Below are positions 23,286 through 35,302 of a stretch of 64,000 nucleotides of DNA, piece after piece (position 1 is the stretch's first letter; each line of letters starts with the position of its first letter). The position numbers were made by a program, and so were the translations under genes. Below the pieces are notes generated by a model. It was not told the DNA's origin and ran no database searches. It saw only the letters and a program-made list of their open reading frames with translations. Source of the stretch: Schistocephalus solidus (lineage: Eukaryota; Platyhelminthes; Cestoda; Diphyllobothriidea; Diphyllobothriidae); assembly GCA_017591395.1 (NCBI GenBank), contig WEDG01000713.1:124001-188000 (forward strand). The letters run 5' to 3'.

Positions 23286-26270
23286 ATTGCGCTTAAAATA
23301 TTTGGTTTTGGGTGCTAGGTCCAAAGAATTTCGGGATGACTCTCAGCCTTCAAAACCCACCTTGTCCAAAGTATTCCCCACTAACTTAGCTATAATTACT
23401 TGAGTTTAAAGATTTTCTGTGGCAGTTTGTTACTTATTGATTGTATTTTATTACTGAGCAAATCTATTGGAACATTTAAGTCGTAATAATCGATAGTTTT
23501 AAACTATTTTAAGAACGATACATTTTCAATGCCTGATGCCATATAGGATAAAACAACACCTGCTAAAAACGCAAACGATAGCAAACAATTTACGTTCTTT
23601 GATAAAATGAAGACCATAATATTTTACTGGGAAATACATACCCATGCGTCTGCTAATTTGCTTAGAGTTGTTTTGCTTGTAACAATTCGGTGGTGTTTTG
23701 ATTACTTCCCTTTTCCCATAAAACCTCTCAAATATTGTATTCACGCGACTGGTTGAAATGATGATAAAAAGAGCTGTCTTTTATTTAGGACAAAAACTAC
23801 ACAAAGCAAAATGCAAGTTTTTATAAACAACGCATTCGGATAAAGGTAAGATAACATTTTTCGATGCATAATTTCTGCGCACATACAGAAATAATAGTTA
23901 ACAAAACTGAAGCTGAGTGGAAATGCTGTTTATACGTTGACTCGTGGTAAAAAGCACTCCAAACTGGCAATTCGCTGCATAGCAGAAGACCATTTTCTGA
24001 TGGCCACGGGTGGACACGATCGAAACCTTTTTATGACCTTGAAAATTAAAATTATTTCTGATACAATCAAAGTATCAGAGTTACTAACACGTAGAGAGTG
24101 GTTTGAAAACCTCAGTAAAATGACGTGGCGATATAGGTCGAACTACCATGACTGCCAGACTTATTAAGTATGGACACAAATTTTGCGATGAGTAATCTAC
24201 AAAAACGTGGTTTAAAAATCATAGATGCCAGATAGGCAAACGACAATCTAGTTGGAAGAGTAATATAAAATGATTTTTCAAGGCACAAGCGGTTTCGATA
24301 CGTTATGAAACGCACCTCCGTGTTTCAACGCATCCCTTATTTCGGGTCGTAAATAGCTGGGTGAAGCCCGAAGAAGATGCTAAATAAAATATAACAGGTG
24401 GTATTCTGCATATTATAGAGTGTTCAGGAAACTGGAGGCGAAAATAGGGTAGTGATTGCGTCAAATTGGTAACTGCGATGTGAAAGAATACATAAAAAGC
24501 AATCGAACTGAGGTACATAGGACAAAAGGTGTTAGATTATATATGAATTAAAAGCATTTCGACAGATTAGTAACATGGGCTACAACGACCACTAATTTAT
24601 TGATACAGCATCCGGGAGAAGGAATGGGGCAAAACAAGTTCCATAATCATGGAAACATTGAGGTTTTATAGACAGTTGTGAACTGCAGTCACCAATACAA
24701 AACAAGACCCATTTTCCTGGCGTAAAACCATGTGTAGTATAAATGAACGTATTGGTAGGAAAGATAGCATTTTCATTAAGATGATCTAAGCTTTTTTCTT
24801 TACTAAGCAATGACTTGCTGAAGATTCTTCAAAACGGTTTTACGAAATAATGGAACGGAAAACTAGAACACTAAGAATGGCTAGAACGCAACAAGGGCAT
24901 CTTTTAGACTGCCCATCTCCTTCGACTGTAATTAATGATATATTTGTATAGGACTACCACTTGACGCATTCCAGGCTCGACGAAAACGTAAGAATTTTTG
25001 GCAGACATAAATACAGCAGTTTAAGGTGCACTGAAGTAATTACAAAAGCGTATTTAAGGAAAGGAAAGGGTAGTTAACAGGTCATTGGACCTTCATCTGC
25101 CTATGAAAAGTGAGGCTGAAATTGACATAGTATTTTTAAACAGAAAGTATTTTGGGAAGCATTAAGAAGCGGTATTTTCCATCGGGGTTTAGTGAAGAGC
25201 ACATGCTGAACAGTCGGCTAAACTTTTCTAAGATCTGGTAAAGCAGAAATACAGGTAGCTTTGTTGCCATTGCAAAGGCATCTAAGATAGTTAATTGGAA
25301 TGCGGTCAGGGGCGTTGAATTGCACATCAAGAAAGGCAATACCTTATAATTTTTAAAAAAACTTGGGACAGAAACTATTTTCATTTAAATTGCCAGAAAA
25401 ATGTAAAGTTCATAAGACAGTGAGTCAATTATTTTAGACAAGCACGGTATAATGCAGGAAAGTGAATACAACGAAACATAGTATCTGCACAATTTTCAGC
25501 AACTACTAATAATGGCACAAGATTGCCAGTGGTTTGCTTCAGATCTGATTGACGAAACTGTCAATCCTACTAGTGAGTGGGTCGCTGTCAATTCGTGAGT
25601 AGTAGATGGATGCCGGCGCGTCCTTAAGACATTTAATATCGACCCACTTCTGTGAAGTAATAGGTCCCTCAGTCGTATCCAACGACTGGGTTGATAGGAG
25701 ATGGTCCGTGAGATAGGTTTGTTAAGCAGAAAACATTGAATATCTAACTGAGAATATGAAATGTAAATCAGTTATTTTGTTCTTTCATTTAACGTTGAAA
25801 TATGATTTATCACAGGAAACGAGGCTTTTTTCGATGAAGAGGTTTCGGTTGGTTAGTGCGCGATGGAACCAACTCAGAAGTATCACCTATGCAATAAACA
25901 GATCAAACCTTGCAACCATCGAAATGAAAACCAATCCTTGTAAAGTGTCTATACCGTTTGCAAGAGGATTTAGTCCATTTTAAGTGTGCTAATGCAGTCT
26001 ATTTGTAACCAAATATTTTTAGTTTGATAACCTTGAGAACAGTACGTACCAACATATGCCGAGTAAAATAGGCCAAATGACGCATAAAGCAGAAAAATAG
26101 TCGGATGCGACGGGAGTAAATAGATAGGACAAATATTAGCTACATTTAGTAACCTGTTTGATAATGTATCAAACAAATGTTCAGGTCGACTACGGTGTCA
26201 TTTTTTAAAAGCACATATTTTATAATGAAACTAACGGATCCATATCGAATTTTTAAAGTTAGTGATTGGC
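23286..26270. other. Gene-free AT-rich DNA
   Basis: No supported feature. A small inverted pair (cagtcgt/acgactg) at 25673-25690 is the only structure noticed. Confidence 0.5.
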
Positions 26271-26272
26271 AA

Positions 26273-26600
26273 GCGTTCATCAACCAGTGTCAATGTTCTT
26301 GATCTAAACCAGTAAGACAACGTGTCCGTGATGCAGTGGGTTAAAACGTTGGACTTTTGATAAACAGGTGGTGAATTTGAGCCTCGGGTGGCGCACCACC
26401 TGGGGTTGGGTATGGCTGGCTGATGACCGCTAATGAACCAAAAATTGTCATTCCAGTTTCCCTTGTCTTTGCGGACAAGGTTCTCTGTCTACGATACTAA
26501 CCGCTTTGCGGCTGCTGGCGGTGCTTGAGAGTGTGTCCGAGTGCAGAACGACACGTTTTAGTTCCGTAACTGGTCAAGGAGCGTTCATCAACCAATTTCA
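26273..26600 (+). repeat. tRNA-derived SINE, long copy between direct repeats
   Basis: The head at about 26320-26385 (gtgtccgtgatgcagtggg, then gaatttgagcctcgg) is followed by gggtggcgcaccacctgg, gctggctgatgaccgctaatg, a cattccagtttcccttgtct segment and the tail block ggctgctggcggtgcttgag. The motif agcgttcatcaacca occurs both before the head (26274) and at the tail (26580), 306 bases apart. Because a relative of that motif also precedes the head of the 23.1 kb copy, it is probably part of the SINE tail, implying tandem units, rather than a target-site duplication. Confidence 0.75.
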
Positions 26601-29600
26601 ACGAATTCTGGTTGATTTTGGTTTGGTTGGGCGATTTCCAGGTAGAATTACACTTTCTTTCCTGGCTTTCAAAACTACAGGATAAAGGAATTCTTAAAAG
26701 CTTCTTCCCTTTAATAAATTCAAAAAAACGTGTATTCTGTAGATGATGACTTCGGCCATACGTATGGGTTCATCTAAAAGCCTAAAGTCATCAATAAGGG
26801 ACTACCACAGGATATTCCTGTCGTGAAAATATTCTTAGTCAAAAATGCCCTTCAAAAAATATTTTCCTTAACAAGTCCTTTCACGGAGACATACCTGTGT
26901 TCCTTATTGGAGGAAAATAAAAAGATTTTCCACGTGCATAATTTTAGGATTGATATTGTGACATTTTTACAAAAATAAAACAAATGGTTACCTGTTAAAC
27001 TCATCATTACGTAATTATAGGTTATACTAAAAATTCACTACAGAGAGACTTAATTACAGCAACCGTCTCCGTGTCGCCATGGCTTAGGCATCTAGTATCC
27101 ATTTGAATGTAAGTAAGGAAGTATTTAGGGTTGGACGAGTTGATAAACTACGGCGGTTATTGTAAATAAGTGTTTAACATGAACGTCACCCAGCCAACTT
27201 GAATGTATTTTTTGAAGCCAATAATAGAAAATAAAGCAGCTGAGTATAATGCAGTATGGTTAGGTTAACTCCCTCTGATTTTCGGTCCACAGCTCCTAAT
27301 CATTCATGAATGGCCTCCCGACTCGCCCATGCTCGCAGTCACGTAAGCATAATTTACGTAGTGTGCTCAAGGGGCTGTGATTCATGCGCAGGTGCAGGCC
27401 AAGTAACCAAGCCACCGATGCATAGTATCATCGTTCAAAGCGAAAACAGATGCTTTAACCAGCAAATGATGCATCTTGAAACAGTTGAAGGTTCAAATGA
27501 CTACGTACTTTCCAGAATCTATTCATTACACAGGCCCGCAAACACTTAAACTCCCCCTTAACTGTCGGTTTGCTAAATTTCACCCTTTCATACTGCCTTT
27601 GAAGCCGATAACCTACTCTCTCTCTCTCCATTATGCCCACATAGCGGCATGCCTCTCAGCAGTCGGAATCTTCAAAGGGCAGGTGCAGCCGGACAGGAAA
27701 AGTCAGAAGTAGTTAATCGAGACAACACTACCACCGTGCATATTACCAATTGTATTTGCTGACTGCTGAATTCGGGTGGAGCTTGAAAGTTGTTAAATTT
27801 TGTAGTCTGTGTTCTGGTCTTGCATGCTCTCCTCAAACCTTTTTTATCGAATCAGTTGTTCATGTCGTATTAAGTGTTTGATTCAGTAATGCGTTTGACA
27901 GCGTTTAGTGAGTACTTTCTTAGCCGGTTACGAGGATGAACATACGAATACTGGCGGTCACATGACATTAAAGGTGGTTATTTGTGCTTGATAAGTGGTT
28001 TAAAAACAGGATTTTTGCTTTTTCTGGGGTTGCATTCTATAGCTTCTTCAAAAGCTAACCACACGGTGCGCAGTCAGTTCTGGAGAGATAATTTAAACAA
28101 AAAGACATAATGGAATTATCTTTTTCGACTGTTTATGGATCGTTAAATAGCGCTCATTTACAGTTAATATGTTTACATTACAATATTTAGCCTACTACCG
28201 AACTTGTATAAATTTTAAGCGTGCCCCTAGGACACGAAGGAGTACGTCGAGCGACATTTATGCATAAATTACAATGCAAACTTTAAATAATGAGAAAAAG
28301 ATTAAATGTTTTTGCGTTGGACTGTAAACTTCCAAGTTATCATGCTCGGCTTCACATATTTAATATGGAATGAAGTATAAAAATATGTGCACTAGTATTT
28401 GGTAAACGAAAATATCTATTGTTTTTGTCGGAAATCAATTACGTAGGTACTTCAGTGAAGTTCAAGTTTTCTTATTCAGTAAGTGACGTAAATAATAAAA
28501 TGCAACTAAATTCACGTATTAGCCCCCTAAGGATGTGTAATATCACCTCAAATCACAAATTTTTACTGCGTTAAAGGAATGACCACTCCCCAGAGGAGAG
28601 TATAGTTTAATTGATAAATTATTATTAACTAATCTAGAAATAATGTTTTTCATACATGAGCAATTTTAAAAACGAGTATTTTATCACAAGTTATTCATGG
28701 AAGCCTCAGTGTAACGGAAGATGAATAAGTGACGTGCAATAAAATGAGAAAATAATGAAAAATAATAAAAACCACAAAGTATTTGTACTTAGATGGTTGT
28801 TCCTTACGTGTAATGCCGTATTACTTCTGGTGTGCATCAAAACCACTAAGTTTTCTGTGGAGAATTATCTGAGCGAAATTCCGTTTGGGTCTGAATTGAA
28901 GGGTATTTGCTTGCCTTATTTCAAAATCCTATTATTAGCACATAAATATTTTCAATTTTCTTGAGGTCGGGAATGTAGGCAGACATGAAAGCGCTTTGCA
29001 GGCCTCAGACGAAGAGGCTGGCTGTTTTCTAAAATGATTAGGTTACAGCTGTAGGTGAATCCATAATTATGCCTTGCTGGAATATTTCATAGGAGCATCA
29101 TCCTGGAAAATTAGGATATTCACTCGCTGTCGGGGCCTGTTATTATAACCCTATGGCAGTCCTTTGCGATGTCAATTGATACTATTCGGTTGAATTCGCC
29201 TGTCTTTGACCACCAGATTAACCTTTAATCATATATGATGGCCATCAGATGTGAAATTGTTTCAAAAACTGCAATTTGCACAGTACATTCTCAGGGGCAG
29301 GTAGGTTTCTCCCTTCAAATTTTTATCTAAAAACGAGACCTCGTCACTGAAAAAGGTGGTTTTCAGAATGAAAATCTATTACCAATGTGCTCATTAGCGA
29401 CCGAAAAACGTTCTCTAATCAGTTACCCACCTCAATATGGGGTTACCAGTGCACTTTGCAAATGAAGACGTTTTTTTCAACTTTTTCTTAGTTATCCCTG
29501 AGGAGCACATTGGCAAGTGCTCTGCATAAATAGCTTTAACGTGCATATGCTGTAATCCTATAGTGGTCGACGGACATACTCACCATATTTGCTTTGGGTG

Positions 29601-31000
29601 GTTTTTTAACTTGGTTACGTCTGGAAACTAGTAAATCATCAATAATTCACCACCGAGCGACCCGACCAAGCTTGAAAGTGCCCGCTAACGGTTCACGCGG
29701 CAGACGTTTGTCTGCTACTTTCCGGGTACGTTCAACTTTGACTGTTGCCCACAGTCCTTTGACATCTTCACCAAGTATCGGGACATAGAAAACGTAGGGC
29801 GTGTCGCAGAGACTCTTTATACATTTTTATGCGTTTTGCTTCTCGGTGGGATAAAATATACTACTCTTAAATAGGTTTTTGTTGGGTTCAGAGTAAAATC
29901 TGCCTCAGTTTTTACAGTCATTATTTTTAAAGTTGAATGCTATCCTTGTTTTTGACAATGTGATTTTTCAAAAATGGGTGCAAAATCAGATTTTTCGGTT
30001 GTATCAACATTCCTTTGCAACATCCCACATATAAACAAGTGATCTTGCCATGTGGGCATGATTATATTTGCGAATTATTGGGAAATCCAGGAAACGTCCG
30101 CAATTACCCTAAATGGTCTCTTAACAGATGTAAAGCAAAAAGTATCACAAAAGGCACTTAGCAACTCAAGGTTACCTCATGAGCAAAATGACAACATCCA
30201 ACGAACCCCATGCCACACAATCAAGATTCCACTACAACATTACATAAAATGTAATACCTCGTATTTTATCAGTAAAGGTGTGGATAGGCGGTGAAATAAT
30301 CAAAGACGTCAAAGTCAGCAAACTATCCTTTATAATCAAAAGTGCACAGCAATAACTGTTACATTAAAGCAGCGAAAGGTTAAAAACGACGAAGAAACAA
30401 AGGTGATGGAATGGAGGGCTGAGGGTTTCTAAGCATGTCAAAGTACTGCGTGGATGAAGCACGACCTTGTTTAGTTGCAGGACAGGGAACGGTGTAATTG
30501 GGATGTGTTTGCGTTTCGCTGCTTCAACGCGACACGGTAGGATGAGAATAGGAAAATGTGTGACTCAACTTGATCTATGGTAATTATAGAGCTTGAACGA
30601 ACGCCCTTGCTGAACACGAGGTTGGGTTAGTTAACCATATGCCCACTGCCGTTGCAATCGCCCACTGTCACAGGAATGTGAATTGTCTCACCAACAGCTC
30701 GTGCCTGTTGTCAACCAGGTGAGCCATGATTACGCAAGAGGTGAACTTCCGACCATCTGTCTTAAACAATTAGAATGGTGGTACTGCAATTGCTTGGATA
30801 GGCGCCTTAACATTTGATTAATTTAGTCCAATCGAAAGTTACATTCGAAAATGCACTTGTACATTGAAGAGGTCTGAAAGAGCAACCTCTCCTTACTTTC
30901 GAATGGGAGTTGGGGAGCACTTGAAGAAATTAATCTTATCTTAGCCACTGGTACATGTGCTCAAATGGAGAATTCAGAGGACCTTGCGAGAGTTCACTTG
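26601..31000. other. Mostly gene-free AT-rich DNA
   Basis: No recognised gene. 27300-27720 and 29600-29800 are somewhat richer in G and C and have short open frames (plus 27310-27549, plus 29594-29788) without motifs; they could be old repeats or exons. A short inverted pair ccaatgtgctc/gagcacattgg sits at 29382 and 29503. Confidence 0.4.
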
Positions 31001-32200
31001 TCGGGTCTCCTCAAAAGAGCAGTTTAAAGACCAGCTCCTTTTTTTCAACTGTCAGCCGCCGAAGTTTAAAAAAAAACTATTAACGCACAGGTTGGGGAGT
31101 CTGATTGGCTTCATCATATATTTCTCCGAGAAGACCGTTTGGGCTGGAGGTGAATAACGAAAGCACATCCAACAACTGTTCACGCCAGATATTTCGAGAG
31201 GAAAAATATCATCATAACAGCCACTATGGCAGCTCAAATGGTGGCACTCCATGTAAGAAAACGATAGAACGTTGGGGAACTCCTGGTTTATGGGATTTTG
31301 CAGAAGGCAAAATTGCGCCATTGTGGCATCGGTAATAACTACAGCCACTGTCTCCCACCTTATGAGCATCTCCGCCTTCCAAACTTTTATTTTGCCTTCT
31401 TTATGCTGCTCACCAGCCTCTTGAACTCACTGACATCAGAAGGTGCATAAGTTTCACTGCCCACCAACAGACCTTGTCATTATGTTCAGTACTCAGTCTT
31501 GTCCATGACGGTCGTCGAGTGGACCCTGTTGGCGGGGTTTGAAGTGACACTCCACATCTAAACTATCAGAGATTCTCTGTCTTCTGCTCCAGAAATCGCC
31601 ATCTGGGGTTCAGCCTGAGGGGCGGAACTCAGCGTCTGCTGTCACTTGACGGATTTGTACTCCTTGCCTGCCTCGTTGACGCCAATTCAAAAGGATACTA
31701 GTTAGCTTCTATAAGACCCTATCTAGTACTGAACAATGCTTCATAGTACAAAGCCGGCCGTTGGTGCTCCGGAAGACGAGGGCAGGACACGTTGTCAACC
31801 TGGACCCAATGAATGTAGAGCTGTTGACGCAGTTCTAATCTTGAATTTCAGGAGACACCGCACATTGCTGAGCATTTTCGCCTCAAGGGGTTGCAATTCC
31901 TGCCATTAAGAGCGACTGGCAAGCAGACAAACGCCTCCTGTACCTGCATCACGCCTACCAGGCGCAAGTGACATGACTTATCTTTAAAGGACCGAAGGGA
32001 GCAAGTGAGTGAGATAGCGTGGTCCGCCAGCTGACCTCCGCGCGGAGCGGGGGAAGGTCAGTCGGGAATCATGTGATCAGCATACGCACCGAGCACCGTG
32101 AGCCAGGGATGCCCAACGCAATCCAACCAACAACAAGGACGGACTACTCCGCCCGCTGACGGGGTGGCGGTTAACAGGCCCGAAGAGGGTAAAGGTAACG
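31001..32200. other. GC-richer block of unknown origin
   Basis: Composition rises here relative to the flanks, as in the mobile-element islands. Overlapping frames on both strands (plus 31105-31335, minus 31052-31369) show no known motif. I suspect decayed repeat sequence but cannot name it. Confidence 0.25.
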
Positions 32201-32213
32201 GGAGTCCACCAGC

Positions 32214-32504
32214 ATGGTTGCCAGGCAACCCAAGGAGATTCAGCTGAAAACAGAAAAACCCAAGTTTACGTATATGAGTGCATCTATGGTGCTAGGTCAA
32301 CGACGGGACCGTGTAGGCCTAGATCAGGAGAAACAGTCACCGAACCACACTGATACTGTAGATGACGAATTTTACGAAATATCGGCACATTTAGAGTTCA
32401 AACCACGAACTAGACTTCCATCATTCTCAGAGTTAGTCAGAGGCGAAAACGGGATAATATATATGGAGATCAATGTCCATAACTATAGGAGAAGTAAATA
32501 CTAA
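32214..32504 (+). CDS. Unassigned 96-codon ORF
   Basis: The frame begins with MVARQPKEIQ and is rich in charged residues, unlike the F/I/L/N-rich random frames of the surrounding DNA. It has no signal peptide, membrane segment or motif I recognise. It follows a GC-richer block and ends in AT-rich DNA. It could be a fragment of a mobile element, an exon or chance. I see no convincing splice sites or partner exons. Confidence 0.15.
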   Translation: MVARQPKEIQLKTEKPKFTYMSASMVLGQRRDRVGLDQEKQSPNHTDTVDDEFYEISAHLEFKPRTRLPSFSELVRGENGIIYMEINVHNYRRSKY

Positions 32505-32699
32505 TAAAATATACATAAATAAATAAATTCTCAATTCGAGAAGCGCAAATTTCGAAAAATGTAAAGGAACACCAAAATATTTGCTCGTGTTACAAAAATG
32601 GTTAACGCTAGCCCCGAAGTTGTGAGGAATAGATAAGTTGCCAAGAATAAAATTCAAGTACAAATTTTGAAGGATATATGCACTGCTACCACGAAAGAA

Positions 32700-32777
32700 T
32701 GTTTTGTGCTTTCGGAAAAAATACATTGGAATTTCTAAGGGCATTGAAAGCCAGTAGAAAATTGTCATACTAGTCAA
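32700..32777 (-). repeat. Short repeat shared with 54 kb
   Basis: On the minus strand the segment coding MPLEIPMYF and its upstream bases resembles minus-strand 54200-54275 (MPLEIQIYF). About 60 bases align before similarity fades. AT-richness makes chance similarity possible, but the match includes a run through ctagaaattc/ttagaaattc in the same context. Confidence 0.35.
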
Positions 32778-34190
32778 TAAAGTTTTTATTGGCTTTGGTT
32801 GCTACATGTGGCCGTAATTCGGCTGCGTATCTCGGTATAATTCGGCGTGGTAGTTAATATTATAACCTCAGCTAGATAATTCCTTCAAGTTGAAAAACTT
32901 CATAATTCAATTGACATTCCGGTAACTACGGCACATACTGTAAATATCATCCTGCAGAATACCGGCTCAGTGCCTGTTCCGTTCCCAAGTATTACTACCG
33001 GTAGCATAATTTATATTGTAGTGAATTCACCATAGTTCTAACACACGTACTGACCGGTAGCCTGGTCTCATAATTTACGGATGATTCTATCTCTGTGTAA
33101 AGAAACTGTCGGCTTTGACTCTTTTCTGTGTGCCCCAGACTTCCTATACGTAAATTGCTGAAATACACACACAGCTACTATTTTCACAAATCATTAATGG
33201 AAACACATTGATTTTTGCACCCGGCGCATGCTTATTTATACGTTCCCCAATATTTCTAATTAAAGTTTGCATCAAAGGAAATTAACTTTTTTACAATAGT
33301 CTCGTAAACAGCATTTTCCAGACAGTTAGCACTGGCAGCAACACAGATTAATTTAAAACGACAGTGCTTTTGGCCGCCTTTTTGCATACGAACTGGCTAA
33401 ATTCGCACACAATTGTTTTGGCGACGTTTCAGCTATAACATGACGCAGCTGAGGTCTTCGGCTCCTCCATGTTTACCTGAAATACTCCTATCCACCTTCC
33501 TGTATAGTGACTTCGTATATTAAACTGATGCTAATAATTCTACAAAATATTTAAAGACGGAATTGGAAGAAGTTGACCGTTACATAACTGGTTGTGGTCG
33601 AACCAAATATTATTGTGTGCATTTGACTTGAATGCATTCTCCTTCCCTAAAATAGGGCTGCTTGTTGCAAATGTATATTCAGCAGAGTATTCACCACTCT
33701 CCACAAATATATTCTAACTAATAGTTGAACCACCCGTGTTATCAATGCTTCTACATGGCTCACCTATGAAAAGGTTAGCTGTTCAACCTGTCCTAGAGCT
33801 ATGACTACAGTAGGTTCCCCATCAATCTAAACTTGGAAATGTATTTTCGATTTGCAAAAATACTGATTTCCAGTTATAATTTCTATCATTATGCAACTTA
33901 GTTCAAAGATATTTCATGCAGGTTATGATATCAGTCTTTGAACGAGCTTACTTCCAGCCGCCTGTGAAAATAACATTCTGTTTCATTGCTTTTAAATAAA
34001 GTTATCTGGGTAAATATATTTTATAGATAATATGAAAAAAGCATTTTTTGTACGTGCATTTGGTAGAAAATTACACTTACCTCGAGGTGTATGCATGAAG
34101 AAAGCCCATCTTATGGTTCTGAAAATAGAGATTGTGGTTACGAGATTTTTAAGATGGTTAAATATCCATTCATATCCATTCATATCTACC
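32778..34190. other. Gene-free DNA
   Basis: No gene recognised. Around 32985-33080 the short string accggtagc occurs twice, each followed within 15 bases by cataattta, a minor local duplication. Confidence 0.4.
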
Positions 34191-34193
34191 TAG

Positions 34194-34559
34194 CTATCGA
34201 TGCTGCTTATAAAGTTTACAAAATAGTCCACATCGAATGCACAACTTTATGAAACTATTTGATCTCTCCCTCATAGCGTAGAAATGTGTAATTTGTTTAT
34301 AAACGGAATGTATGTAGCATGTGGGGTTCAAACTTGAATTGCATGTGTTCAGGGTCAAAATCATTGGAAATCGGACAAGTTCTTTAAACCAAAAGCTAGA
34401 ATTTGTTAATCTCTGCGATTCTAAAAAGACGTAAATTGCTAAAAATGAGTACAGAAAAGGGTATTTTAAGGATGGCAAGATTGGATGATAATAACTCATA
34501 CAACTTAAGTATTTATTTTTACAGAGTTTCTTTTCGCAGGCTGCCAGAACAAAGATCAT
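34194..34559 (-). CDS. Possible fragment of a seven-transmembrane receptor
   Basis: This 121-codon frame contains NSSLNPTCY (about residues 75-83), preceded by a hydrophobic FPMILTLNTC and followed by a short segment SVYKQITHFY and then a basic tail. That resembles helix 7 with its NPxxY motif and helix 8 of rhodopsin-like receptors. An upstream hydrophobic run (SFLAIYVFL) could be another helix. No other receptor motif is visible nearby, the spacing to a sixth helix is unusual, and no splice signals stand out. One short motif in AT-rich DNA can occur by chance, so this is a hint only. Confidence 0.2.
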   Translation of the reverse strand: MIFVLAACEKKLCKNKYLSCMSYYHPILPSLKYPFLYSFLAIYVFLESQRLTNSSFWFKELVRFPMILTLNTCNSSLNPTCYIHSVYKQITHFYAMRERSNSFIKLCIRCGLFCKLYKQHR

Positions 34560-35200
34560 CCAAGAGCCGGCACCCTGACCTGATTAAAATATCCTGGGAT
34601 TATGCTGCAAGATTATTAATCTCACAGCCGTACTTAAGTAAACTTTTCGAACGCTTTTTATGTCAGCATTTCGGTTGGCATTTCATGCGGTTGGCACTCT
34701 AATCTAGGTGTCTTTCATTATATGAAATCGCAATATGAAAATTAGACAATTTGTCTCACAACTTATTAAAGGATTGATTGGTATTTAAATGTGTGGCACA
34801 CAACTTTTAGGGTAAACCGCATATTCTGTTTCAATTTATTTTAACATATTAAACATCGGTGGAAGACCCGAACCATTTACATTCTAAAACGAAGTTCAAA
34901 TTCAGACAAAGTAATTTGATTTTCACTATGAACTCGTGTTTATGCGTTCCGTCTTCTTCTATGACATCAATGGTTTTATCCTTTTACCTTGATGCTTTCC
35001 TGAATATTTTGGGAAATCATTAGTTAGATTGTTGTTTCTAGCATAAGTATACAATAAACCACAGAAAGAATGCCATGAAATGAGGTGAACAAACTTTCCT
35101 CACCATGCAGCGTCAGAAACATCAGAGAGACGTGGGAATAAGACGCCCCATTAAAACAGACGATTTTGCGCGAAATTGCAAAAAAAGATATTTATTTCCG
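34560..35200. other. Gene-free AT-rich DNA
   Basis: Nothing supported on either strand. Confidence 0.5.
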
Positions 35201-35204
35201 TGTT

Positions 35205-35302
35205 TTGGCCACAACCTTAACATTAAACCTAACCCAAACTCTAAACATTACTTTTACCCAAAATATGACCCTAGATTTAACCCTCACTTTATCCTCAGCT
35301 AA
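35205..35302 (-). repeat. Degenerate telomere-like tract
   Basis: The plus strand is a string of aaccttaac, aacctaaccc, actctaaac, acccaaa, accctag and aaccctc variants, so the minus strand reads TTAGGG-like. It resembles 8110-8245 in the order of its variants. Some of it falls in a 65-codon open frame rich in N and P, which is a consequence of the repeat. Confidence 0.45.

Noticed and set aside
23044..23403. 119-codon plus-strand ORF
   Set aside because: It reads straight through a tRNA-derived SINE.
25840..25930. tRNA-like segment (cggttggttagtgcg)
   Set aside because: No B box at the right distance and no second copy.
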